Assembly (NCBI GenBank): GCA_950295325.1
Contig: OX485804.1
Span: 38,996,001 to 39,060,000, forward strand
Length of the DNA: 64,000 nucleotides
From: Polytrichum commune
Taxonomy: Eukaryota > Streptophyta > Polytrichopsida > Polytrichales > Polytrichaceae
Direction of reading: 5' to 3'
Part shown: positions 12,191-21,104 of the stretch, piece by piece
Layout of the letters: the number at the start of each line of letters is the position of its first letter
Position numbering within the stretch: position 1 is the first letter of the stretch
Notes under the pieces: generated by a model
Seen by the model: only the letters and a program-made list of their open reading frames with translations
Databases searched by the model: none
What the model was told of the DNA's origin: nothing
Translations under genes and position numbers: made by a program

Positions 12191-14830
12191 TCAGACGTTC
12201 CTGTCAACGGCACGCACGGCGAGCTTCATCCCATAGTCACAGTGGGTGGGAATTGAACAGATGAAAAAGTGGTCGCCTGCCTTGTCGAGTGTGAATAATG
12301 TGGCGCCGTCAGTGTATGCAGGGCTCTCGGGGTTGTTCATTGTGCACGAGTGGTAATCCTCCACGCTGCCGACCTTCATCACGTTGTGCATTTCGGGGTT
12401 GTAGACGAACTCTGCACCGACACTCCCCTTTGTCAATCCCAAAGAAAGTAAACTAAAAGAAAACTAACATTGGTATTATTACCAACGTGACCTTCAGCAT
12501 ATTGATCCTATCTTGTTCAAGAATCCTTTTCACACATGATAGGGTTTTCTATCTACCTTGCAGTAGGTGAACTATGTTTGTTGATCTCATATGAATGGGC
12601 AGTGAAGAATAATAAGCTATAAGCGATAGAAGCAACGAGGTAGGTATTGGGTGCCTATTGCAACCAATGGTAAGACAACATGCCATTTGTTGCTGAGCAT
12701 GGTGATGGTGGTCATGCCATGCCAAGGTCAAGAATTGGGGGTGATGATGTGTGTCCTTGTATTTGGTCGAGAATAGACACATCATCAACTCCACTTGGCC
12801 TAACCACTTTAGTCGGCATAATTGGAGGTGCCATCCACAATGACTTGAGTTCTGTGTTTTGAAAATCTTAAACCTTCCAAACCCACCAATAAAAAACCTT
12901 GGGACCCATGTCCAACTCAATACGTTCAAATACATTACTTCAACTTCATAGAGCAAACCAGGCATCACGAGACATTTAGATTTTGACTTCCAGGATGCAG
13001 ACTGCCCATAGAGGCTCAAAGAATTTTGAAACGTCTCACAGGTTCCACTTCGATGTGGTCCTTTAACCATACCATCCACATGGTCAAAGCTCACTATGAA
13101 ATGAAGAGCCTTGATTGGAAGATAGATTAGAAGTTAAACGAAAAGGTTCACATTTGACCAGCCAATGCAAGTTTTGAACCAAATAAGTGGAGGCAGAAAC
13201 ACCCAGAAATGAAAAACGATGTTAGACAAAATCAAAGCAAGCGTCCATCAGTCCGCCAGAAATTAACAATCTGCCCTTTGAGATCTCCGAGGACGCTGCA
13301 AGGCAAAACAAAGCGACACAAAAAGGCCGGAAGCTTGTATCTCTGTTCTATCAGAGCGAGGTTTCGATCCTCGGACCTGTGGGTTATGGGCCCACCACGC
13401 TTCCGCTGCGCCACTCTGATGCGGATGAACATAATTGGAAATGTTATGTTTATACCCTATATCTTTCTGACATCCCAGAACCGCCCACGTTAGGCAGTTC
13501 AATGTTGTCGCGGATTGGTTTATGCACGATTCAGATGAATCGCACTTCGTCAGTTCACGCAAAGGATTGCGTAGAAATGGAATTTTTGACATTCAATGCG
13601 CTCCTTACTGGGGATGGGAGCATTGGAATGTGGTCTAAATGTGACGTTCGACCTAAACCTATTGCAAAGGAGACCTTGAAGGGATGAGGTCGGCTGCCCC
13701 CTGTAACAAATCTTGTGTTGTATGGACCCAGTTCTATGTTTAAAACTTCATCGCTGTGCTGTCTACGCTCGGTCTCGTGCAGTTGCACTAAACCCAAGAT
13801 GACGTTCACTCCTTAGGTGGCAGTACCTTGCCAAGCTCAAGTGGCACATTACAGTAACCCTGTACGTCGGACCTCCATGTCCCGGAGAAGTTCACGGAAA
13901 GCATGTGCAGACATGAAGAACATAGTGCATGCATGAATAAAAATATGCAGAAGAAGATGAACTTGAGGAACTCACTCAGGTTGTCAAAATGATCACCGCT
14001 GTGTGCTGCCTAAGCTCGATCTAATACAACTACCTTAAGCCAAGTGATCGAAGGGGTGACTCGGGGGGAGCCATGCGACTCAGGATACCAATGGCAGCAA
14101 TCATACGGATCGCGACCCTCGCAGCATTCATTCCCTATGTCGACATCTTAGGCGCCTAAAGCACTTAGTGCCAAGCCCAAGTGTCCAACACTAGGAAGCT
14201 ATTACAGTAGTCTCCATATCCCGGACAATGTATAGACAATATTCTAAGCAGATGTGCATACATGATGAAACAGTGCATGCATGAAGCAAGCTCGTGCACA
14301 ACAATGCAGGTGACATGAAAGACCTCCTTCAAGGGACGAGATTGATCCAATGCAGCTGCATATATGAACTAAGGAATCTGAGGGGGTGACTCCGGATAAC
14401 CCTCCCATCCTCTCTCCATAGGCGGCAGCACCTTGCCAGGCTCAAGTGTCACGTTTCATTAACCCTCAACGTCGGAACTCCATGTCCCGGAAAACGTATA
14501 GACTTCGGGGCTTAAGGAGCGCGCGCACACACACACACACATCCTTAACAGACGTGCCTACATGCAGCAGCCAGCAATCGTTTCATGCATGAAGCCAAAA
14601 GTGCAGCTGAACGAACGCAGGTGGGTTCATGAAGTTATAAACTCACTCAGCTTGTCGCCGACGTAGTATGTCTTCCCCACCGTCCACCTGTTGAAGTAAT
14701 TCGTCGCCGAGGGGATGGTCCAGCCTAGCTGGTTGCCCACCTCGTACTCGGCTGCTTGAGCTACCTGCAGCAGCACCATGCCTAGCAGGAGCGCCGACAT
14801 CACCCTTGCCCCCACCATTGCCATTGCCAT
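12191..14830 (-). CDS. plantacyanin-like blue copper protein (phytocyanin), two exons
   Basis: Exon 1 is 14830-14647 and exon 2 is 12411-12191, giving 134 residues. The 2,235-bp GT-AG intron lies in phase 1, at the place usual for phytocyanin genes (inside the GDKL-KFVY strand). Residues 1-26 form a signal peptide ending AQA, so the mature protein of about 108 residues is probably secreted. The four type-1 copper ligands are visible as His70, Cys113, His118 and Met123. Met in the axial position indicates plantacyanin or uclacyanin rather than stellacyanin (Gln). Cys84 and Cys119 would form the conserved disulfide. There is no proline-rich tail or hydrophobic GPI-anchor signal. The start is the first Met of MAMAMV; the third or fifth residue is equally possible. 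Such proteins are electron carriers of the plant cell surface, with roles inferred in pollen, stress and wall chemistry. Confidence 0.93.
12458..12570 (-). mobile_element. 5'-truncated LINE-like 3' tail, diverged copy
   Basis: This aligns with the tails at 20642, 46881 and 63541 through accaacgt, ttgttcaagaatcct and tctaccttgcag. It is the most diverged of the four. It lies 47 bp inside the intron from the 3' splice site of the blue copper gene. Confidence 0.7.
13349..13420 (-). tRNA. initiator tRNA-Met (CAT)
   Basis: The 72-nt minus-strand sequence folds as a full cloverleaf. The acceptor stem ATCAGAG pairs perfectly with CTCTGAT and is followed by discriminator A. The anticodon loop is CCCATAA with stem TGGG/CCCA region, and the T arm is CGAGG-ATCGAAA-CCTCG. 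The T-loop lacks the usual TTC and starts ATCG, a hallmark of eukaryotic initiator tRNAs, as is the A1:T72 pair. Compared with the plant initiator sequence I know, two T-stem pairs are changed together and stay paired. A pol III terminator (TTTTT on the minus strand, plus 13320-13324) lies 24 nt downstream. CCA is not encoded. It sits in the intron of the blue copper gene on the same strand. Confidence 0.95.
13817..14640 (-). repeat. three-unit diverged repeat array containing a copy of the exon 1 splice donor
   Basis: Units of about 200-330 bp start near 13817, 14150 and 14418. They share, in order, blocks like ccttgccaagctcaagtg, ctccatgtcccggaga, gcatgcatgaa and, in the first and third, aactcactcag. 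The third unit runs into the real exon 1 boundary. On the minus strand the first unit carries caacctgagtgagttcc, which mirrors the real donor caagctgagtgagttta. I infer that the 5' part of the intron, with the edge of exon 1, was duplicated in tandem. Confidence 0.75.
14520..14543. repeat. GC/CA dinucleotide microsatellite
   Basis: A gcgcgcgc run passes into cacacacacacacac inside the third intronic repeat unit. Confidence 0.85.
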
Positions 14831-15330
14831 TGCCCTTGCCCTGCCTCCTCCCTGGGTATCTAGCGCCCAACACTCACTGCAGCTAGCAAGCTCGCTCGGA
14901 GACTAGTGTAGCTCCCCTCCACCCGAATAATGCGTGAGGAGTGAGAGGAGGGAGTACTAATAAATTGTGGAAAGAAGTGAGCCTAGTGTGTGGCATGAGA
15001 TCGGGAGGCTCGGCTGGTGGGCAGTTGGGGACTCATAAGCTTACAGAGTGAGGGAGTGAGGGAGTGAGGGAGGGAGTGGGAGAGTGCGATGGGGGGTTGA
15101 TGATGGTGGGTGAGGGAGAAGATGGGCGTTATAAAGAGGGGGCAGGGAGGGCAGCTGGTTAAGGCTCAGAGGTGGGCGGAACTTGGGAGGTCAATTGATG
15201 CAGGCAGGCAGGCAGGCCGGCCGGACCCCCTCCTGACACACACACAACTGCACTCAAGTCTCACATACTTCACTCACTTACTTACTTGCCCACCCACCCA
15301 CCCACCCGCCAACCTCCCTCCCTCCACCGG
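14831..15330 (-). promoter_or_regulatory. upstream region of the blue copper gene, purine-rich
   Basis: This is the 5' flank of the minus-strand gene. It is dominated by gaggga-type purine runs (15045-15120), a gcag/gcgg array (15198-15222) and ccca runs (15291-15307). A TTTATTA element on the minus strand at about 14958-14964, some 130 nt before the start codon, is a weak TATA candidate. No other motif stands out. Confidence 0.4.
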
Positions 15331-15872
15331 ATTGTGCATAAGGATGGATGGTATGTAGACGGGTGTATTACGTATGTGATGGATTCTGTGTGCATAAGGA
15401 TGGATGGTATGTAGACGGGTGTAATACGTATGTGATGGATTATGTGTGCACAAGGATGGATGGTATGTAGACGGGTGTATAACATGTGTGATAGATTATG
15501 CATGGGAGCAAGGGCGTTGTGTGATGGAAGGGTTTTGTTTGGAAGGGCGGGATGATCTGCCCCTTCCTTCCCCTCCACCGGATTGTGCATGAGGTATGTA
15601 GACGGGTGTATTACGTATGTGATAGATACTGCCTAAGAGTAGGGGCGTTGTGGGACTAATTAAGGGCCCGCTTTGGGGGTGGGATGATCTATCCTTCCTT
15701 CCCTGCACCAGATTGTGCTTAAGGAATAATGTAGACAAGCTTATTATGTATGTGATAGATTATGCTTGAGAACATGAGTGTTGTGTGACTAAGGGCCCGC
15801 TTCGAAGGCAGGATGATCTGTCCTTCTTTCCCTCCACCAGATTGTAGACGATCTTATTATGTATGTGATAGA
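15325..15872. repeat. 56-bp minisatellite with higher-order repeats
   Basis: Three near-identical units begin at 15335, 15391 and 15447 (tgcataaggatggatggtat, tgtagacgggtgta, cgtatgtgat), with 56-bp spacing. Diverged copies continue to about 15872, each led by ccaccggattgtg or ccaccagattgt and separated by spacer sharing ggggcgttgtg and gggatgatct motifs. The array lies 0.5-1.0 kb upstream of the blue copper start codon. ORFs across it on the minus strand are repeat artefacts. Confidence 0.9.
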
Positions 15873-18600
15873 TACCTTGTTACAAAGCCCTCTACTCAAG
15901 GTGGAGGGGGGTATTCAATCCTTTCTCAATCTTATTGAGGTTTTGAGATTGGATATAGGTTGAGGTGGGAATATCTTTGACCTCAACATTGGATGTCATC
16001 CACTTCTCATCCAATGTTTAGATATTGGGCTATTGAGGTCGGGGTTGAGGTGGGGATGGGAGTGTGGTATTTTCCCAACCTATGTTGTCATCCGATATTG
16101 ACGTGTTGAGGTTCGGGTTGAGATCTTGCTCTAAGGGTTGTTGTGATTGCTCGCCGTGGATTCTAGCAAGACTTTCTGCATAATGCCATACCGATTGTTG
16201 ATCTCAAGTGAATCCAACGATCTAAAAATTGTATGAGATCTTTATGTGAGATCATGCCCTCATGAGAAGCAATTGTGTGGATAAAAAGCTTGCCCTCAAG
16301 TCTAATCTACAAATTTAGAAGGTTTGGTCAGTTGTTGGATTGATGTATAGATGAAATGCATTCAATGCATGCATGATATAAAATTTCAATCTCAATAATG
16401 GTATCGAAAAGAACCTATCCAGTTGGTATCAAAATTGTAATTGTAGTCAAATGTTGAGATTAAGGTGACTACAACTCCATGGGTGATCTACAACTCCAAT
16501 GAGTTTTCAATTAATGTACATGCCATTTTTTGAAGTGGTTTTATTGGTGTGCCCAAAGTCGTGGTTAGTGTTGAGGGGGCATTGAGCACCGACTTTTTGT
16601 TGTGCCAAGTTTGCCATCATATTAATCCTTAGAATACTATTGGAAGTGCTCGTTCTAAAAGAGGATTGAATTTTTTTTGCACTTGAGAGTGGTGTTTGAA
16701 TAAGGACATGTCTATCATAGGTAGGCAACTCTTGTTATTAGATGGCCATGTTTTGAAGACACGTATTGTAGTTTGATGCAATACCAAGTTATGTGGTTTG
16801 TTTTAGTGTAGGAAACTCTTGTAGCCATTGAGTAGAGGACTCCAAGAACTATCTTTGCAGAAGTTTCTAGAGTCATGTTTTGATATGGTAAACTAGGCTA
16901 GGAACCTAATTACAAACTTTTATTTAAACAAGATGTCTAAGGGCAACTCGGCAAGGTTTGGGCCCTTATATTTTAATTACAATAAATTAAAAACCCACTA
17001 TATGGTTTTTAATTTATGGGAAGCCAATTTGTCGAAGGAGCTTAGAACCACCTTCATAGTAATTCTAGAGCCAAGGACCAAGGCTGGGGATATGTTTTAC
17101 AAGTGTTCACATTTTAAAGCTAGACTAGACTCCCTAGGGGTGGACCTTTCATACCATGTACGAATTAACGTGAGCATAAGAAGGGGTATTGATTGAGGCA
17201 TTAGCATACATAGTATAGATAAGGGAGAGGTATTACGTTTCTCTAGAGTGTACATTTAGAAATACTAATAATTTTTTTCCAAGTAAAGGCAGATGTACAA
17301 AAAAGGGGCCCCAAGGTTGAGAGAAAATTTGACAGTAGATGTGTTAGTTTCATCCGATTCGCGTTCATTTATTGTTGTCACATGGTAAAAGTTCCTCAAT
17401 GACTCCTTTCTCCATTCTTGTTAGGGTCTAGGACAAGCTAGAGGCAAGCTAGAGGCTCTTGGAGTGCTTATGGGCTCCCAATTTTGCTCTCTAGATTGTG
17501 GCTAAGTTATTAAGCTCTTGTCTTTGTTTATCTGATGCAATCATTGATTTAGATATTATGAAAGAAAAAAATGTTCAATGACTTTCTCGTTAGAAAGCGA
17601 GCATGGAGTTTACATGCGATAAAGGCATGATTTGAATTAATGATTTAGATTTTACATATGTAGTGGAAGCATTTATCACATTTATTTGAAAAGCTTAATT
17701 TAAACGCATGATTCCATTTTCTAGCATACCATTAGTATGTATACAATTTTTTCTTTATAAACTTCTCGTATATAGGTGGTTTAATTTCATAGTGACCCAT
17801 GCACATCATTTAGGTTTCCAATGAAGTATATGTCCCCCATGACTAGACTCGCCAAGTAGAGTTGTCTCTAAATTTTTTTTCAAAAAAAATCTTCTAAATT
17901 AATAAATCTTGTAGGCAAGTTCTTCGTGTTTTTTAGGATAATAATTTGATTGTAAATGCACCAAACCCGTTGCATCCCATGTTTTAATACCAAAGAATCC
18001 TACATTTTATATGGAAGTTGCCTACCCTCTATGTCAACCCCACCTTAACCCCTGAATGTGTTTAACAATTTCATACTAAGGGTGATTCTACATTAGCGTC
18101 CAAGACCAAACAATTTTAATGCATTATTTGTGATCACCTAACTACACTAAATAGTGCTACGAGTGTGGGTGAAAAATTAATGTGAGCCACATCAATTTTC
18201 TAGTCATGGTGAAAATAACATGGGTCCAAAGACCCCATGTCGTTTCCCTAAGTCTTCATGAAGACTTCCAACCAACATGTGAGCCCAAAACAGTGGTCAC
18301 ATGTATTGTTAATCCTTAATATTTAGTATGACTTAATTTTGGGATTGGTTTTTCTATATTGAAAACGTAAAAAGAGTGCAAGCTTCAAGTTAGATTAGAA
18401 TGGTGTTTTACGGCTAGTCACTGGAAGTTTACATGTTGTAAGAGGCCTAGGCTAAGTGAATGGGTTAATATAGTTAGCGGGGGTTTAACATTGAAGGTCG
18501 GGATTGACCTTGATTATTTGTTGGGCTAGTTAGGATATGATTAAGCTTAGTTGCTTGGGCCGGATGTGTCAAGGCCAAGTAGGGTGAGCTCACTGTCCTT
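15873..18600. other. AT-rich intergenic DNA
   Basis: At 15915-16130 there are several short internal repeats built on ttgaggt and cctcaac. The 87-codon plus ORF at 16933-17196 has no recognisable motif. I see no gene. Confidence 0.5.
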
Positions 18601-19440
18601 TTAAGGAGGGGGGGTCCCTAGCGACCTAGGATTTCTCGGAGGGGAATCGTTGCTACACTGTTCCGGCTGCCAGGAGACCTCTCTCTCTCTTCGTCGTCCT
18701 CACAGAGGAGGGTGTTGGGCGGAATGCTGACGACCGAGGGCCGTCCAGGGTGCCCAAGAAAAGATTCTGGAATTAGATTGCAGTTTGGGGGAAGTGGAAG
18801 GGAGAGCCGTTGGTGGGCCATTTTTTGCAGAAGCTGGCATTGGTGATAGAATTGTTGGGATTCGCAGAGGCAGGGCATGCTATTGGAAGTGCGGCAGAAG
18901 AGGTAGAATTGGGAGGTTGGTGCCTCCGATCCGACTAACTGTTAGGCACCTGCAGATAATTGGGTGGTTGAGTAATAGAGTGCTCAGCTAATCTGTTACG
19001 GTTCATCACAATTGAATTCAACTTTTCCTTTCCTTGTGAGATTCTGATTTCGAGGGCGGAGGCTCAAGCAACAATGTGAGCAAAGGTGACTGTAAGACAG
19101 GAGGGGACGGTTAAAAGCAATCTTTCAATGAGGAATTGCAGAGACAACCATCGACAAACTCGGATTACAACAGGGCGAGCTTGGTCAAGGCAGCTGCCGG
19201 CAGGGAAGGGGAAGGCAGAATGAGATCAGAGACTTAGCAGCTGGTGAGGAGGAGAGCGAGCCTGGGAGATGACAGGTGCGAAGGGTGGCATCGCGGCTAA
19301 CCGGCTTGACCGGTCATCGTACTCGGCAGTCCAGGGGGTAACCAAGATCGAGGGAAGGAAACAGTAAAGGGGGCAGGGAGTTAGAGGAGCTTAGTTAGGT
19401 AGATTTAGGTGGTTAAGGGTTAAGGGGGAGGCATTAAGGG
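18601..19440. other. GC-rich island without recognisable coding content
   Basis: Composition and texture differ from both flanks (ggagggg, tctcggaggggaatcg, CT run at 18678-18689). Short ORFs on both strands (18618-18878 minus, 18785-18991 plus) have no domain. It could be a UTR/exon fragment captured by a transposon, the leader of a decayed LTR element, or a non-coding RNA promoter. I cannot decide. Confidence 0.35.
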
Positions 19441-19794
19441 TCATGTTAATCGGGATTAAGATGCGTTGGGTGACCTATTCCATAATGGCCGGAGTGTGGC
19501 CATAAGTGTGTTGTGTAAGTGTGATTTAATAAAAAGGGAAGAAGTATTGGTGAATACTTAGCGACCCATGTTGGAATGAAGGAGAATGCACAGGAATGAC
19601 ATAAGCAATGGGTTCTTGAGACAAGGTTCACCATCAAGTAGCACTGAGATCAAATAGTATGTGAGCCCTCGACTCTCGCCTGGACTAGGACGCGCAAGGG
19701 TGGGGGTTTAGGGCTGACACAACACATTGAATATTAGTTAGAAGACAAAAATAACACAAAAAAGAAAGAATCACTCACATCGATCTTCTAGAAA

Positions 19795-20174
19795 ACTACA
19801 CTAAATATGATATGTAGTGCCATATGGTATTTTATGTCACTAGGATAACTTTTTCGGATGACGCTTCTTATGAGTAAGTGCACAAACATTGTCATGGAGG
19901 ATGGATGAGTCCATCCATTGGCCACAACCCTAACTTCTCTCATCAACAACTTGTGATGAAATGTCGTCATCGATGATTGAAATTCGGATGAAAAATCACT
20001 TGGTGAGTGACAGTAATTGCAACATTGTGCATCTATATATCCCCCATAAAATTTACAAAGGAGTGACAAATAATGTCGGGTTAACGATTAGTGTTGGTGA
20101 CGTTATCATGCGGTTGACGATTAGTATTGAGCAAGGCAATCAGAAGGTGACACTAAATATCACATTAGTGTAGT
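19795..20174. mobile_element. 380-bp MITE, ends actacactaa
   Basis: Inverted ends are actacactaaatatgata on the left and actacactaatgtgatatt in reverse complement on the right, followed inward by tagtgtca or tagtgcca. The copy at 45623-46003 (381 bp) aligns along its whole length, sharing tccatccattggcca and gtcaacaacttgtgatgaaa. No transposase is present. I cannot assign the superfamily since no clear target duplication is visible. Confidence 0.85.
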
Positions 20175-20182
20175 ATTGCAAC

Positions 20183-20215
20183 CCACACTAATTTTCTTCT
20201 TGAAAATTAGTGTGG
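20183..20215. repeat. perfect 14-bp hairpin beside the MITE
   Basis: The arms ccacactaattttc and gaaaattagtgtgg enclose a 5-nt loop (ttctt), nine bases after the end of the 19795-20174 element. A further attagtgtgg copy follows at 20224. It is probably a remnant of a related inverted-end element. Confidence 0.8.
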
Positions 20216-20373
20216 ATTGTTAAATTAGTGTGGCCCACAGCCATAGGGACATTTAGTGTACTGGTGGGGGCTATGTAGCAGTCCTTGGATGCTTGGCTCA
20301 TGGGAAGAGAATAAGAGGCAAACGTGTGAGTGGTCAGTGTAAGTATGAAGCCACCGGTGTGCGACAATTGAGC

Positions 20374-20642
20374 CAGTGTCCGGGAGAATTTTTGGGCATA
20401 ATCGGTCAAAACCCTAAAGTTTTTAAGCCCAACCGGTTCACACGTTACGATCTTTAGGGTTTTCCTTGATGAAGGTGAGGTATATTCCATAGATTCTATT
20501 GAATAATATGACCGGTAATAATCTTGAACTTCAACCGGTTAATGTAAAGAAACTCAACCGCTTATTCCTCAAACTCGACCAGTTATTTCTCAAACTCAAC
20601 CGGTTCCATCCGTTACTAGCAGTCGGTTCTCCCTGTTTCTTG
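20374..20642 (-). mobile_element. hAT-type MITE, reverse orientation, with internal expansion
   Basis: The plus-strand left end cagtgtccgggagaattttt is the hAT right end. The other end reads ..cggttctccctg. Between them lie the family blocks in reverse order, and a unit resembling ctcaaccggttattcctcaa is repeated about four times (20525-20605). No matching 8-bp duplication is visible at this copy. Confidence 0.75.
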
Positions 20643-20758
20643 AAATAAATGAATGAATAACCAACGTTGGGCAATCTGACGTGAATTTGAGTCCGTTGGC
20701 CCTACCCTGTTCAAGAATCCTCTTGGTGTAGGGTGGGGTTTATTGCCTACCTTGCATG
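20642..20758 (-). mobile_element. 5'-truncated LINE-like 3' tail
   Basis: Read on the minus strand, this ends in gttggttattcattcattta, a short simple-repeat tail as found in some LINEs and SINEs. It shares ccctaccctgttcaagaatc and cgttggccctac with the copies at 63541, 46881 and 12458. It abuts the hAT-type MITE directly. Confidence 0.8.
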
Positions 20759-21073
20759 TTCATTCAAATGATAACTTATGGGTGGTAAGTACCTAATTGA
20801 GTGCATCACAAGGAAAGAGCAAATGCATGAGAGATGCATGAGTGAGGCTAAGATGTGGAAGGGAAAGAGGGAATCATTGCATACGAGCATACCTCTTATG
20901 GATCCCAACATAAAAGCTTGATTCACTCTAGGTTTGTGGCTGAATCATTTCAAAGGACTGGGATTAGATTAATTCAAGGTCTTCAACAAAGAATCCATAT
21001 GTCAAATCAACTAGAAATTGAAAAAAAATTCCGAGTAGCACGTTATTTAATGGCTTTTATGTGGATGAGTGAG

Positions 21074-21104
<31 letters not shown>

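Larger units (their letters stand above)
12412..14646 (-). other. 2.2-kb intron of the blue copper gene with nested features
   Basis: The donor is CTGA/GTGAGT at 14646 and the acceptor is GTGCAG ending at 12412. The intron contains a LINE-like 3' tail close to the acceptor, an initiator tRNA-Met gene, and three diverged repeat units next to the donor. A 181-codon minus-strand ORF at 12549-13094 lies in it but has no recognisable domain. Confidence 0.85.

Noticed and set aside
12549-13094. 181-codon minus-strand ORF in the blue copper intron
   Set aside because: No recognisable domain, abrupt composition with His/Ser runs, overlaps repeat-derived sequence, and no splice context that would join it to an exon.
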